64,000 nucleotides of DNA from Nocardia transvalensis (GCF_015477765.1 NZ_JADLQQ010000002.1:620001-684000); one strand, 5' to 3'. Numbered from the stretch's first letter, positions 17,733 to 27,413 are shown. Numbers and translations are program-made. Notes: a model not told the origin generated them from the letters alone.

Positions 17733-18865
17733 CGCTGCACCAATTTCTCGATGACGCCGACGACGTCGTGCGGGGCAGGCAGCGAGGCGATCTCCCGCGC
17801 AATATCTTTGGAACGCTCGGTGTAACTCGGCTTCTCCAACAACTCGCGACACGAATCCACGATGTTCTCGGGGGTGTCGTTTTTTCCATCGATGAGCATT
17901 TTCGCGGCGCCGTATTCCACCAGCGTGATCGTCATGTCCACCTGCTTCGGCATCGCGGGAACAACGAGCTGCGGAATACCGACCGTCATGGCCGTCAACA
18001 TGGTGTTGCCGCCGGCACGATGCACGAGAAGATCGCTCGACCGCATCAAGACGTCGACAGGCACCCAACCGGCCCGGACGCCCGGCGGCAGCGGCTCCAG
18101 TGCCGAAGCAACCTCGTCGGGCACCGCGATGATCATTTCCAGATCCAGCGGAGCCACTTTCTGCACCAGGTCCGAGAGCGCACCCAGTTCGTAGTCGGGC
18201 GTGACACGACTGCCGGCCGACACCATCACCCGTGGTTTCTCGCCGTGCGCATACATCCACGGTTCGAGAGCTTTGTGCGTGTTGTAAGGGATGTATCGCA
18301 TCGATTGCGACGGCAACGCGTCCTTGGGGCGGACACTGGGCGGGCAGATGTCGATGAACAGGTCCTCGCCGGGAATCGCGGACAGTCCCCGCTCGGCAAG
18401 CTCGTGTTCGAGTTCGTCGGCAGCGCCGATGTCGATGTTCGCCGGTTCACCCATGTTGAGTGCGTGCCGGACGAACGGAATGCCGAACTGGGCAGCGATG
18501 ATCGGGGCGGCATAGGACAACGAACCGCCGACGATGAGGTCCGGCTTCCATTGGTTCACAACCTCTTCCAGAGCAGGCAGGCTCGCCGCGGCCAACCGGC
18601 CCATTCCCCGGCCATTGAACAGGTTCCATTCGTCCGGATCGGCGGGTTCGATCAGCGGTTCTCCGTCACGGTCGGAATACATGAACTGCGGCATCGTTCC
18701 GGCAGTCACGCCTATACCCGGCAGGCCCGCACTCGCGACTGTCGGCACTGTGTTGTCGGTGACACAGACGAACACCTCATGGCCCACGTTCCGCGCCGCT
18801 GTCGCCAATGGAATCAACGGGAAAACCGCACCTCGGCTACCGCCGGAAATAAACAGGATCTTCAT
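17729..18865 (-). CDS. GT1-family (macrolide-type) glycosyltransferase
   Basis: A 378-residue GT-B glycosyltransferase. The N-terminal FISGGSRGAVFPLIPLATAARNVGHEV is the acceptor-side start, and the donor-side motif HRAGGNTMLTAMTVGIPQLVVPAMPKQVD (about 285-312) is the NDP-sugar signature of antibiotic glycosyltransferases. It lacks the exact H-x-G-x-x-T His-Gly pair in favour of H-R-A-G-G-N-T. It should transfer the locally made deoxysugar to the aromatic aglycone. The ATG at 18865 lies 75 bp after the 2,3-dehydratase gene. Confidence 0.87.
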   Translation of the reverse strand: MKILFISGGSRGAVFPLIPLATAARNVGHEVFVCVTDNTVPTVASAGLPGIGVTAGTMPQFMYSDRDGEPLIEPADPDEWNLFNGRGMGRLAAASLPALEEVVNQWKPDLIVGGSLSYAAPIIAAQFGIPFVRHALNMGEPANIDIGAADELEHELAERGLSAIPGEDLFIDICPPSVRPKDALPSQSMRYIPYNTHKALEPWMYAHGEKPRVMVSAGSRVTPDYELGALSDLVQKVAPLDLEMIIAVPDEVASALEPLPPGVRAGWVPVDVLMRSSDLLVHRAGGNTMLTAMTVGIPQLVVPAMPKQVDMTITLVEYGAAKMLIDGKNDTPENIVDSCRELLEKPSYTERSKDIAREIASLPAPHDVVGVIEKLVQR

Positions 18866-18940
18866 GGCGAAGACGCTAGAAGCGAGAGGTCGACCCGCTC
18901 TCGAACGCGACTTGAATCAGCCGCACGGATTTGTCGCCCC

Positions 18941-20362
18941 TCATGGGTGAATCGCGAGATTCAGGCAGGCGAGCAGTGTGCGTCCCTGGACGTTGATGTA
19001 GTTGCTGTGCTGAAGCAGCGTCTGAGCCTGATGCACAGCGATCCAGCAGTATTCGGCCGGCACCTCGACCGGGAAGTCGGCGTCGGCCTCGACGATGATG
19101 TTTCGCGTGACCGAGTGAAAGAACCGACCGCCTTCCTCGGAGAGCAGAGCGTCGAAGCGAACACGGTCCGGATCGGCATCGACGACCGCGTCGTAGTACA
19201 GCGGCAACTGCTCGGCAGGCGCGTCACGGTAGTGCTCCGGCGTGCACTGCACGGTGGGCGCGAACTCGGCGACGTTCAGTTCGCCTGCCTCGATCCGGAT
19301 GTGCATCAGGGCGTGCAGCACTCCGTCGATCCGCCTGACGATCAGGCCCGCGAGTCCACGCAGCGGCGCCAGCAGCGGTTGCGACCACTGCGAGACTTCC
19401 CGTTGATCGGCTCGCACATCGACACCGATGATCTCGAAGTGCTTTCCGTCGGGACGGCGGATCGCCCCGTCGTATCGTTGCCATTCGTCCCCGAGCACGT
19501 CCTTCAGGGGCAGACGCTGCTGCACCAGCTCATATCGGGCGCGCACGGAGGTCAGGCGGCTGAGGACCACGTTCATCGGATGTAGTGCACCGTGGGCCGG
19601 CGAGTGCGAAGGCAAGGGCACCGTCGACAGGACCGTGCGCGCATCCATGTTGACCAGGTTGTCGATGCGCAGGAGCCGGCCGAGCTGGCCGAGTGTCAAC
19701 CAGCAGAAGCCGTCGAGCAGCGGCACATCATCGGTGGTCTCGACGATCATGTTCCTGTTGCGTTTGTGGAGGAACCACGCCGCCTGCTCCGAGTGCAGGA
19801 CGTCCGCCACGACTCGGCCGGGGCGCTCGCCGGAGAAGTACTCCAGGTACGGCACCCGGCGCCCCCGGTGTACGCCCGAATAGTTGCTCCGTGTCGCCTG
19901 CACTGTCGGTGACAGTTGCAGGGTGTTGATGTTGCCGGGCTCCATCTTGGCCTGCATCAGACAGTGCAGCACCCCGTCGAACTGCTTGACCAGGATCCCG
20001 AGAACCCCGATCTCCGGCTGAATGATCACCGGCTGTCGCCACGACCCGACCCGGCCGAAATCGGTGGACACCCGCAGACCCGCAATACTGAAGAACCGGC
20101 CCGAGTCGTGCACGAGATCACCTGTGTCGTCGGCGAAATGCCAGCCTGCGAGCGTCTCCAACGGCACCCGCTCGACCGAGTAGGAATGCATCCGGTAGCG
20201 CTGTCCGAACCAGTCGTGGAAGCGCTCGAGGTCGTCGATGCCTGCTGTCGTCGTGGCCGAGACCCACATGCGCAACGCGGTGTCATCATGATGAATGCCG
20301 GTACCGGCTTGCCACAGGGCTGTCCTGCTCGCGATCGTCACCCGATACACCGTGCGGACCAT
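18941..20362 (-). CDS. NDP-hexose 2,3-dehydratase
   Basis: A 473-residue protein with the internal two-fold repeat of the EvaA/TylX3 family. Each half carries a W-x-QP(V/L)-I/L-x-P segment, GxLxxLVKxFDGVLHCLMQAK / GLIVRRIDGVLHALMHIR, and E-x-G-N-I/E-L-N-T/V... LSPTVQAT / FAPTVQCT. It removes the C2 hydroxyl of dTDP-4-keto-6-deoxyglucose to start 2-deoxygenation. ATG 20362 follows GAGGG; the longer frame to 20461 is rejected. It heads the minus-strand sugar/glycosyltransferase operon, and diverges from rmlA. Confidence 0.92.
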   Translation of the reverse strand: MVRTVYRVTIASRTALWQAGTGIHHDDTALRMWVSATTTAGIDDLERFHDWFGQRYRMHSYSVERVPLETLAGWHFADDTGDLVHDSGRFFSIAGLRVSTDFGRVGSWRQPVIIQPEIGVLGILVKQFDGVLHCLMQAKMEPGNINTLQLSPTVQATRSNYSGVHRGRRVPYLEYFSGERPGRVVADVLHSEQAAWFLHKRNRNMIVETTDDVPLLDGFCWLTLGQLGRLLRIDNLVNMDARTVLSTVPLPSHSPAHGALHPMNVVLSRLTSVRARYELVQQRLPLKDVLGDEWQRYDGAIRRPDGKHFEIIGVDVRADQREVSQWSQPLLAPLRGLAGLIVRRIDGVLHALMHIRIEAGELNVAEFAPTVQCTPEHYRDAPAEQLPLYYDAVVDADPDRVRFDALLSEEGGRFFHSVTRNIIVEADADFPVEVPAEYCWIAVHQAQTLLQHSNYINVQGRTLLACLNLAIHP

Positions 20363-20464
20363 CGCTCGACCCTCACTAGATGCGCGGTAGGGTGGTCGTG
20401 CATGGCAGTCGCGCTCTAGTCGGTGCCGACCACGCCTCGAGAACAGCGCCCCACGCTCCATCGC

Positions 20465-21529
20465 ATGAAGGCGCTGATCCTCTCAGGGGGAACGGGCACA
20501 CGGTTACGACCGTTCACCCATTCCAATCCCAAACAACTCTTGCCAGTCGCGAACAAGCCGGTCCTCGAACACTGCATCGAGGCCGTCAGCCGAATCGGTG
20601 TGTCGGAGATCGGCATCATCGTCGGTGATCGCCTCGATCAGATCGCACCGGTCATCGAGGCACGCGATCACCCGAACGCGCACATCACCTACATCGAGCA
20701 GAGCAAACCCCTCGGCCTTGCGCACTGTGTGTCGATCGCGCGCGACTTTCTCGGCGACGACGACTTCGTGATGTACCTCGGCGACAACATCCTCGGTGAC
20801 GGCATCGCCGACGCCGCGGCAGCGTTCCGAGCGCGAAAACCGGATGCGCACATCATGGTTGCCGCAGTCGATGACCCCCGCTCCTACGGTGTGGCGGAGG
20901 TCGAACCCGACGGCCGGGTGCTGCGGCTGGTCGAGAAACCGGCCGATCCGAGGAGCAACCTCGCCATCATCGGCGTCTACTTCTTCAGCGCGGCCGTTCA
21001 CGATGCGGTGCGCGAGATAACACCCAGCGCTCGTGGCGAACTCGAGATCACCGACGCAATCCAGCACATGTCCTCGGCGGGCCGGTTGGTCGTCGCCCAG
21101 GAATACGCCGGCTACTGGAAAGACACCGGCAAACCGGAAGATCTGCTCGAATGCAATCGGGTCATGCTCGAACGCCTCGACACCTCGATTGCAGGCGAAA
21201 TCGACGCCGACACGGTCGTGCACGGCTCGGTGGTCATCGAGGCCGGCGCCAAGGTCACCCGATCCGTCCTCGCCGGCCCCCTCGCCATCGCGGCCGGAAG
21301 CGTCATCTCCGACAGCACGATCGGCCCCGGATCAGCCATCGGCCGAGACTGCCTCATCGAAGGATCCAGCATCCGCAACACGATCGTCCTCGATGCCGCC
21401 AGCATCAACCAGGTGTCCGGTCTGCACAACTCGATCATCGGCCGGCACGCCGACATCAGCGGCGTCTCCGGACCCGCGCCGTTTCGACTGTTCGTCGGCG
21501 ACCACTCCTACGCAGCGGTCGGTCGATGA
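20465..21529 (+). CDS. rmlA: Glucose-1-phosphate thymidylyltransferase (long form)
   Basis: A 354-residue nucleotidyltransferase. LILSGGTGTRLRPFTHSNPKQLLPVANKPV is the nucleotide-binding start, VMYLGDNIL holds the metal Asp, and EKPADPRSN the sugar-binding Glu-Lys. Residues after about 245 form a left-handed beta-helix-like repeat (IEAGAKV, IAAGSVI, IGPGSAI), as in StrD-type long enzymes of secondary metabolism. It makes dTDP-glucose for the deoxysugar branch. The stop overlaps the next start (ATGA). Confidence 0.92.
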   Translation: MKALILSGGTGTRLRPFTHSNPKQLLPVANKPVLEHCIEAVSRIGVSEIGIIVGDRLDQIAPVIEARDHPNAHITYIEQSKPLGLAHCVSIARDFLGDDDFVMYLGDNILGDGIADAAAAFRARKPDAHIMVAAVDDPRSYGVAEVEPDGRVLRLVEKPADPRSNLAIIGVYFFSAAVHDAVREITPSARGELEITDAIQHMSSAGRLVVAQEYAGYWKDTGKPEDLLECNRVMLERLDTSIAGEIDADTVVHGSVVIEAGAKVTRSVLAGPLAIAAGSVISDSTIGPGSAIGRDCLIEGSSIRNTIVLDAASINQVSGLHNSIIGRHADISGVSGPAPFRLFVGDHSYAAVGR

Positions 21530-22515
21530 CCGACCCCGTCCGGCTCGGAATTCTCGGCTGCGCCGACATCGCGCTGCGCAAGATCATCCCCGCGGCAACG
21601 ACCTTGCCGCACATCGACATCGCCGCGGTCGCCAGCCGGCGGCCTCGAGTCGCACGAGAGGTAGCCGAACGATACGGCTGCCGTCCGATGCCCGACTACG
21701 ACAAGTTGATCGCCGACGAGAGCATCGACGCGGTCTACATACCACTGCCCTCGGGCCTGCACGCACCATGGATCATGCGCGCTCTGGACGCCGGCAAACA
21801 TGTTCTCGCCGAGAAGCCGCTGACCACCTCGCTCGACTCCAGCATCGCCGCCGTCGACGCCGCCGTGCGGGCCGACCTGGTGCTGCGGGAAAATTTCATG
21901 TTTCTGCACCACTCACAGCACCAGAGAGTGCGATCCTTCATCGTCGCCGGCGAGATCGGGGACCTGCGGGCCATGACGGCGGCCTTCACCATCCCGCGCC
22001 GACCGACCACCGACTTTCGCTACGACGCCACGCTGGGAGGCGGCGCACGCTTCGACACCGGCGTCTATCCGATGCGGGCGGCATCGTTCTTCCTGGGCGA
22101 CCTGTCCGTCATCGCCGCCGCCGAAGTGATCGACGAAACTGTCGGCGTCGATATCGAAGGTGAAGCTCTGCTGCGCGCCGACGACGGCGTCGACGTCCAC
22201 CTCACCTACGGTCTCGACCACACATACGCGTCCCGGTACGAGCTGTTCGGCACCACGGGCCGCATCACTGTCGACCGCGCCTTCACACCCCCCGCCGACT
22301 ATCCGCCGACTGTCGTGATCAACGATCGGCACGGCTCGCGCACCGTCGCCCTCGAGCCCGACGACCAGTGCGCAAACAGCCTGTCCGCCTTCGCGACCGA
22401 CATCCGCACCGGCAACATCGTGGACCCTGGAATCATCCGCCAGGCCCGCCTACTCGACGCAGTCGGCCGCTCCAGCGGTAGTCGAGGCACACCCGATCGG
22501 TGCGGGGCACGGTGA
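21526..22515 (+). CDS. NDP-hexose 3-ketoreductase (Gfo/Idh/MocA family)
   Basis: A 329-residue oxidoreductase. The Rossmann motif is LGILGCADIALRKIIPA. The catalytic block is LAEKPLTTS (Lys of EKP), then GGGARFDTGVYPMRAASFFLG, typical of the KijD10/TylC1 group. It reduces the 3-keto-2,6-dideoxy intermediate formed by the 2,3-dehydratase with NADPH, giving dTDP-4-keto-2,6-dideoxyhexose. It is fused by a 4-bp overlap to rmlA, and 55 bp before the hydroxylase gene. Confidence 0.88.
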   Translation: MTDPVRLGILGCADIALRKIIPAATTLPHIDIAAVASRRPRVAREVAERYGCRPMPDYDKLIADESIDAVYIPLPSGLHAPWIMRALDAGKHVLAEKPLTTSLDSSIAAVDAAVRADLVLRENFMFLHHSQHQRVRSFIVAGEIGDLRAMTAAFTIPRRPTTDFRYDATLGGGARFDTGVYPMRAASFFLGDLSVIAAAEVIDETVGVDIEGEALLRADDGVDVHLTYGLDHTYASRYELFGTTGRITVDRAFTPPADYPPTVVINDRHGSRTVALEPDDQCANSLSAFATDIRTGNIVDPGIIRQARLLDAVGRSSGSRGTPDRCGAR

Positions 22516-22570
22516 CCGACATGATCCTCCGAATTCCGTGTGAGGCATATCCGGCAGGGAGCTCGTATCG

Positions 22571-23749
22571 ATGACGAAAATGGTGTTGGCTCAACATGCT
22601 TCGCGCAGCCTCGACTTGGTCGGCGCGTCCCATGAGGTAGGGGCGTTGGCCTTCGAGCACTCGGCGGCGGCCGAACGGAACAGGCGACTCGACGCGGACG
22701 TCGTCTCCGCGATCGTCGACGCCGGATTCGCTCGCCACTTCGTTCCTCGGGCGTGCGGCGGCACGGGCGGCACCTTCGTCGAGTTGACGGAGGCCGTCTC
22801 GATCGTCGGGCGGGGCTGTGCCTCCAGCGCGTGGTGTGCCTCCCTGTTCGCCAACCTCTCGCGTATGGCCGGTTTTCTGCCCGTAGAGGGCTATCAGCGG
22901 ATTTGGGCCGACGGACCCGACGCGATCGTCGTCGGCTCGCTGATCCCGGCGGGGAAGGCCGAATGGGTCGGTGACGGTTGGCGGTTGTCCGGTACTTGGC
23001 CGTACATCTCGGGGGTCGATTTCTCGGATTGGGCTCTGCTGTGCGGAAACACGGTCTCGAGTTCGGGTCCCGAGCCGCTCGTGTTCGCTGTGCCGCGCGC
23101 TTGTCTCCAGGTCGAGGACTCCTGGTTCAGCGTCGGCATGGCGGCAACCGGAAGCAACACCGTCACCGTCGACGATGTCGCCGTGCCGGTGAGCATGGCG
23201 TTCAAACGGTCGGACCTGTTCGCGGGCAGGGCCCTCGGCTCGAGCGAACCGTGCCACAACGTTCCACTGCTGGCCGCCAATGGGCTTTCGTTCGTGACAC
23301 CGATGCTCGGCTCGGCGCAGGGAGCGCTGAGCCACTGGTCCGCATACGTCGGCGCGAAAATCCGCAACTACGCCGAGAAGCCGGTCGGACCGGCCCCGAA
23401 TCGGTCCCGCTACGAATTGACGCTCGCGCGGTGCAGTGGGGAGATCGACGCCGCGGAGCTGCTGCTGCATCGTGCCTCGCAGCTCGCGGATCGAGGGAGT
23501 GCGACGACGACCGCCGACACGGCACAGAATTGTCGCGACACGGCGCTGGCGGTCGAGTTCCTCACCGCGGCGGTGAACCGGCTGTTCATCTCTGCCGGCA
23601 CGAACGCGCAGACGACGGCCAACCCGCTGCAACGATCGTGGCGCGATGTCAACTCCGCGTCGACCCACATCGCGCTGTCGTTCGACACGGCCGCCGCCAC
23701 CTACGCCGAGACCGCGCTGGATCCGGCCGCCGCTCCCGCCGGTCGTTGA
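22571..23749 (+). CDS. Flavin-dependent hydroxylase, ActVA-ORF5-like (acyl-CoA dehydrogenase fold)
   Basis: A 392-residue group D flavin monooxygenase. It starts with helix-rich AAERNRRLDADVVSAIVDAGFARHFVPRACGG, then GCASSAWCASLF, VVGSLIPAGKAEWVGDGWRLSGTWPYISGVDFSDWALL, and a C-terminal RDVNSASTHIALSFD block. This layout matches HsaA/ActVA-ORF5-type oxygenases rather than acyl-CoA dehydrogenases. It needs reduced flavin, which the reductase at 14257 can provide, and would hydroxylate the aromatic ring or form a quinone. Confidence 0.85.
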   Translation: MTKMVLAQHASRSLDLVGASHEVGALAFEHSAAAERNRRLDADVVSAIVDAGFARHFVPRACGGTGGTFVELTEAVSIVGRGCASSAWCASLFANLSRMAGFLPVEGYQRIWADGPDAIVVGSLIPAGKAEWVGDGWRLSGTWPYISGVDFSDWALLCGNTVSSSGPEPLVFAVPRACLQVEDSWFSVGMAATGSNTVTVDDVAVPVSMAFKRSDLFAGRALGSSEPCHNVPLLAANGLSFVTPMLGSAQGALSHWSAYVGAKIRNYAEKPVGPAPNRSRYELTLARCSGEIDAAELLLHRASQLADRGSATTTADTAQNCRDTALAVEFLTAAVNRLFISAGTNAQTTANPLQRSWRDVNSASTHIALSFDTAAATYAETALDPAAAPAGR

Positions 23750-23895
23750 CGGCGGGTGTTCGCCGACCTCGTGCGAGTGCCGGTCGACCGAGACCCGAGT
23801 GATGCTCGAGTCGGTGGGTGTTGTCTGGTCGGGATCCGGTCTGTTCGCGCCGGAAAACCGGCGGAAGCCACGAGAAACAGGGAGAGCCCGACAGC

Positions 23896-25344
23896 ATGTC
23901 CATCCGACCCGAGGCACCGACAGGAAGCGCCGCCGAAGAACCCGCGGTCGTCACGGTCGTCGAACCGACCGCTGATGACGTGCCGGTGACTCCGCCCCCG
24001 TTCCAGGTGGAGATGCCGATCCCGAATGTGCTCACACCGGTCCGGTCCACGGAGACGACCGACTACTACTGCATGGAGGTCAGCCACTCCGACGTCGAGA
24101 TCCTGCCCGGCAAGAAGACCTCGGTCATGGCCTTCAACGGCGAGTTCCCCGGACCGACCATCCGCACCCGATCGAACCGCGAGACGGTGGTCACCCAGAC
24201 CAACAGCGTGCATCATCCGATCTCGATCCATCTGCATGGCGCGGTCGTCGACCCTGCCAGCGACGGCACCCCCATGGACACCATCGATCCGGGCGACTCG
24301 CGCGACTACATCTACGGCAACAAGCAGGTCGCGGCGTCCCTCTGGTATCACGACCACGCACACCATATGGAGGCCGAGCACGTCTACCGCGGGATGGCGG
24401 GCATGTACCTCATCAGCGATGACCATGAGCGCTCACTCGGCTTGCCCGACAACGAGTTCGACGTTCCTCTCGTCATCCGTGATGTCGGGATCAACAAGGA
24501 CGGCGTCCTCATCTACAAGAACGACTTCACCACACGCCCGACCATCTTGGTGAACGGTAAGCCACAGCCCTACTTCCGAGTGGCGGCCCGCAAGTACAGA
24601 TTCCGCATTCTCAATGGCTCGAACCTGCGGCCCATGTCTTTTCGGCTGTCCAACGGCGCCCAGTTCACTCAGATCGCCACCGACCGCGGCCTGCTGCCCG
24701 CCCCGTTCCGGACGACCGATCTTCCGCTGTCGCCGGGCGAGCGCGCCGAGGTCGTCGTGGACTTCTCGCAGGAGCCCATCGGCTCGTCGGTGATCTTGGA
24801 GAACACGTTCCTCCCGACCGAAACCACCCGGCAGATCATGCGATTCGACGTCGTATGCACTGCGCCCGACCCGAGCAAGGTGCCCGACACTCTCGCCACA
24901 CTCCCGCCGATGGGCACCTCGACGGTAACCCGCGACTTCCAGCTGTTCATGAACCATGATGAAGGTCTCCACCTGATCAACGGCCGCTCGTACGATCCCG
25001 AACGGGTTGACGCCGCCATTGTGTGGGGCTCCTCGGAGATCTGGCGCATCACGGCCGCCGGCGATCCCGTTCCGCACAACTTCCACCTCCATCTGGTCGA
25101 TTTCCGCGTGCTCGACGTCAACGGTGTCCCACCCAACCCGGGACAGGCCGGGCTCAAGGACACGGTCCCCGTCATGCTCGGCGATACCGTCCGGATCCTG
25201 GTGAGGTTCGATTTCCCCTACTCGGGCATCTACCCCTACCACTGCCACCTGATCGAACACTCCGCCCTCGGCATGATGGCGCAGCTGGAGATCCTCTACC
25301 AAGACCAGGACCAGGGGAATCACGACCATCCGGCGGGAGCCTGA
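23896..25344 (+). CDS. Multicopper oxidase (laccase / bilirubin-oxidase-like)
   Basis: A 482-residue three-domain multicopper oxidase. Copper ligands are visible as HLHG (about residue 112), WYHDHAHH, PHNFHLHLVDF and the C-terminal YPYHCHLIEHSALGMM, whose Cys-His pair is T1/T3 and whose Met is the likely axial T1 ligand. No signal peptide or Tat motif is seen, so it is probably cytosolic. It could oxidise a hydroquinone or couple phenols of the polyketide with O2. ATG 23896 follows GGGAGAG. Confidence 0.9.
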   Translation: MSIRPEAPTGSAAEEPAVVTVVEPTADDVPVTPPPFQVEMPIPNVLTPVRSTETTDYYCMEVSHSDVEILPGKKTSVMAFNGEFPGPTIRTRSNRETVVTQTNSVHHPISIHLHGAVVDPASDGTPMDTIDPGDSRDYIYGNKQVAASLWYHDHAHHMEAEHVYRGMAGMYLISDDHERSLGLPDNEFDVPLVIRDVGINKDGVLIYKNDFTTRPTILVNGKPQPYFRVAARKYRFRILNGSNLRPMSFRLSNGAQFTQIATDRGLLPAPFRTTDLPLSPGERAEVVVDFSQEPIGSSVILENTFLPTETTRQIMRFDVVCTAPDPSKVPDTLATLPPMGTSTVTRDFQLFMNHDEGLHLINGRSYDPERVDAAIVWGSSEIWRITAAGDPVPHNFHLHLVDFRVLDVNGVPPNPGQAGLKDTVPVMLGDTVRILVRFDFPYSGIYPYHCHLIEHSALGMMAQLEILYQDQDQGNHDHPAGA

Positions 25345-25418
25345 GGTTCGGATCGTCCGAATGATCGTTCGGGAATTCCCGCTGGTCCGCGGGCCGCGAC
25401 CGCTCGGATACTCGTCGG

Positions 25419-26336
25419 GTGCTCACATCGACATACTCCGAATCATCGGATGGGCCGCTCGTTCTCGATCTGCATCGACCACCGGACGGCGCCGCCGCGG
25501 CATCGTGTCCAGTAGTGGTCTGGGTGCACGGGGGCGGTTGGTTCACCGGGGATCGCTTTCTCCGTCCCGACCCGACGGTTCTGCTGGAACGCGGTATTGC
25601 CGTGGCCGCCATCGAGTACCGGCTCAGCGGTACCGCCCTATTTCCGGCCCAGTTGCACGATGTGCGGGCCGCGATCCGGTTTCTGCGCCGTGAGGCGGGT
25701 GCGTGCGGCCTGGATCCGCGGCGCATCGGCGTCTGGGGCGCGTCGGCCGGCGGGCACCTCGCCGCACTCGCGGGACTGACGGGAGGCATCGACCGACTGC
25801 CCGGGGAGCGGGCGGCGGGTGATGCCTGCGTGCGTGCGGTGGCCGATGCATACGGTCCCGCCTCGCTGATCCCCGGGGTGGTCCCGCAGGCCGCCGCAGG
25901 GGAGGGGTGGCCGCCGGAATGGCGGTTGCTCGGCGGCGATCCGGCCCGCCACCCGGATCGTGCCCGTGCCGCCAGTCCGCTGTCGATATTGGCCGAAACC
26001 GCCGTGCGCGCAACGCAATTGCCGGATTTTCAGATCGTGCACGGCCGGGCCGACGCGATGGTTCCCGTCGAACACAGTCTTCGACTGCACGAGGCGCTCG
26101 TCTCGGCCGGAGCGCGTTCGGAGCTGTACGTCATCGACGACTATGGCCACGGATTCTTGAATCCGCCCGGCAGGCACGACGTTCCGGCCGGAATGGACGA
26201 CGGTCGCCTGGCCCGGGACGGCTCCGCACCGGCCACGCGGTTCGGTGACGGTGAGCCGGTGACCACCATGTTCGGTCCGAGCACCGTCGCCGAGTTCTTT
26301 TCTCGCAGTTTCGCGCTCACGGGGGATCGCGCGTGA
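25419..26336 (+). CDS. Alpha/beta hydrolase (BD-FAE/carboxylesterase-like)
   Basis: A 305-residue esterase with oxyanion motif VWVHGGGWFTGD, nucleophile elbow WGASAGGHLAAL (Ser about residue 111), Asp in VHGRADAMVP and His in DDYGHGFLNP. It overlaps the next gene, a quercetin dioxygenase, by 4 bp (GTGA). The dioxygenase product is an ester (a depside), so the natural guess is that this enzyme hydrolyses it. That pairing is inference from gene order. Confidence 0.82.
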   Translation: MLTSTYSESSDGPLVLDLHRPPDGAAAASCPVVVWVHGGGWFTGDRFLRPDPTVLLERGIAVAAIEYRLSGTALFPAQLHDVRAAIRFLRREAGACGLDPRRIGVWGASAGGHLAALAGLTGGIDRLPGERAAGDACVRAVADAYGPASLIPGVVPQAAAGEGWPPEWRLLGGDPARHPDRARAASPLSILAETAVRATQLPDFQIVHGRADAMVPVEHSLRLHEALVSAGARSELYVIDDYGHGFLNPPGRHDVPAGMDDGRLARDGSAPATRFGDGEPVTTMFGPSTVAEFFSRSFALTGDRA

Positions 26337-27376
26337 CCATCCCCGATCTGGAGCCCATTCATCGGCTCGCGCCCGTCGTCGACGCCCTGCCCGGCGAGTC
26401 CGTCCCGTACTACCTGGCCGGTGGGGAGGGTCTGCGAATCGAGACCTTCGGGCAGTTGTGGACGGTCATCGCCCGTTCCTGCGATACCGGAGACCTGTTC
26501 GACGCCGCGACGATCCGGGGACCGCGGGGCGCCTCGGCGCCGTTTCATACGCTGGACAGGCAGCGGTCGTATCACGTCACCGATGGTGCGGTGCGGTTCT
26601 GGTTACCCGGCCGGAGCAGGTTGTTGGTGTCCGGCGATTCGGTGCACGTCCCGCCGGGTGTGGCGGTGGCGTACCGGTTCGAGGCGCACGGGGCGGCGAT
26701 GCTGTTGTGGTCGGCACCGGGCGGGGCCCTCGACGAGTTGGTGGCCACGCAGCGACCGGTGGCGCGCCACATCTATCGCGCCGGAAGGGTCGCGGCGGGT
26801 GGCACCCCGATCGGTGTCGCGGTCACCGAGGATTTCACCGAGATCGACGACCGATGGGACGAGACGCTGCCGCCCGAGCAGTCCGGATATTTTCTGCGGG
26901 GCGGCACGGGCGAGCGGCTCGCATGGCCGGATGCGCTGAACGTCTTCACCGCACGCGGTTGCACCACCGGCGGTCACTACTTCGCCGTCGCGACCACCGG
27001 CGGGCGGCGGCCCTACATACCCCGGCACTTCCACCGGCTGCACACCGAGAACTTCTTCTGCACGGCGGGACGGGTGTGGTTGTGGGTGAACGGCCACGAG
27101 ATGCTCTTGACCCCAGGCGATTTCGTGCACGCCCCGGCCGGGACCGTGCACAGCTTCGCTTTCGGCGCACACAACACCGGAATGCTCGGCATACTGTCCT
27201 CCGATGTGTTCGAGCCGTTCTTCGAGGTGACAGGCGAACCGACCGATGATCACGTCTACACCGAGGGCCTGATCGATCCCTCGGCCATGGAGGCCAGGCT
27301 GGCTCATGCCCTCGACGAGTTGGATCTGATGATGGTCGGCCCGCCACCGCGGCGCACGGTCGCCCCGGGCCTGTGA
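26333..27376 (+). CDS. Quercetin 2,3-dioxygenase-like bicupin
   Basis: A 347-residue two-cupin protein. The C-terminal cupin has a full metal site: HFHRLHTENFF gives H-x-H-x4-E, and HAPAGTVHSF gives the third His. The N-terminal cupin, at FHTLDRQRSYHV, keeps the fold but lacks the H-x-H-x4-E pattern, so metal probably sits only in the second domain. Family members split the flavonol C ring with O2, releasing CO. The gene overlaps the esterase upstream and precedes a LysR gene by 37 bp. Confidence 0.82.
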   Translation: MTIPDLEPIHRLAPVVDALPGESVPYYLAGGEGLRIETFGQLWTVIARSCDTGDLFDAATIRGPRGASAPFHTLDRQRSYHVTDGAVRFWLPGRSRLLVSGDSVHVPPGVAVAYRFEAHGAAMLLWSAPGGALDELVATQRPVARHIYRAGRVAAGGTPIGVAVTEDFTEIDDRWDETLPPEQSGYFLRGGTGERLAWPDALNVFTARGCTTGGHYFAVATTGGRRPYIPRHFHRLHTENFFCTAGRVWLWVNGHEMLLTPGDFVHAPAGTVHSFAFGAHNTGMLGILSSDVFEPFFEVTGEPTDDHVYTEGLIDPSAMEARLAHALDELDLMMVGPPPRRTVAPGL

Positions 27377-27413
27377 GTATTCAGCGGTGGACGCCGGGTA
27401 GATTGCTCCGGCG

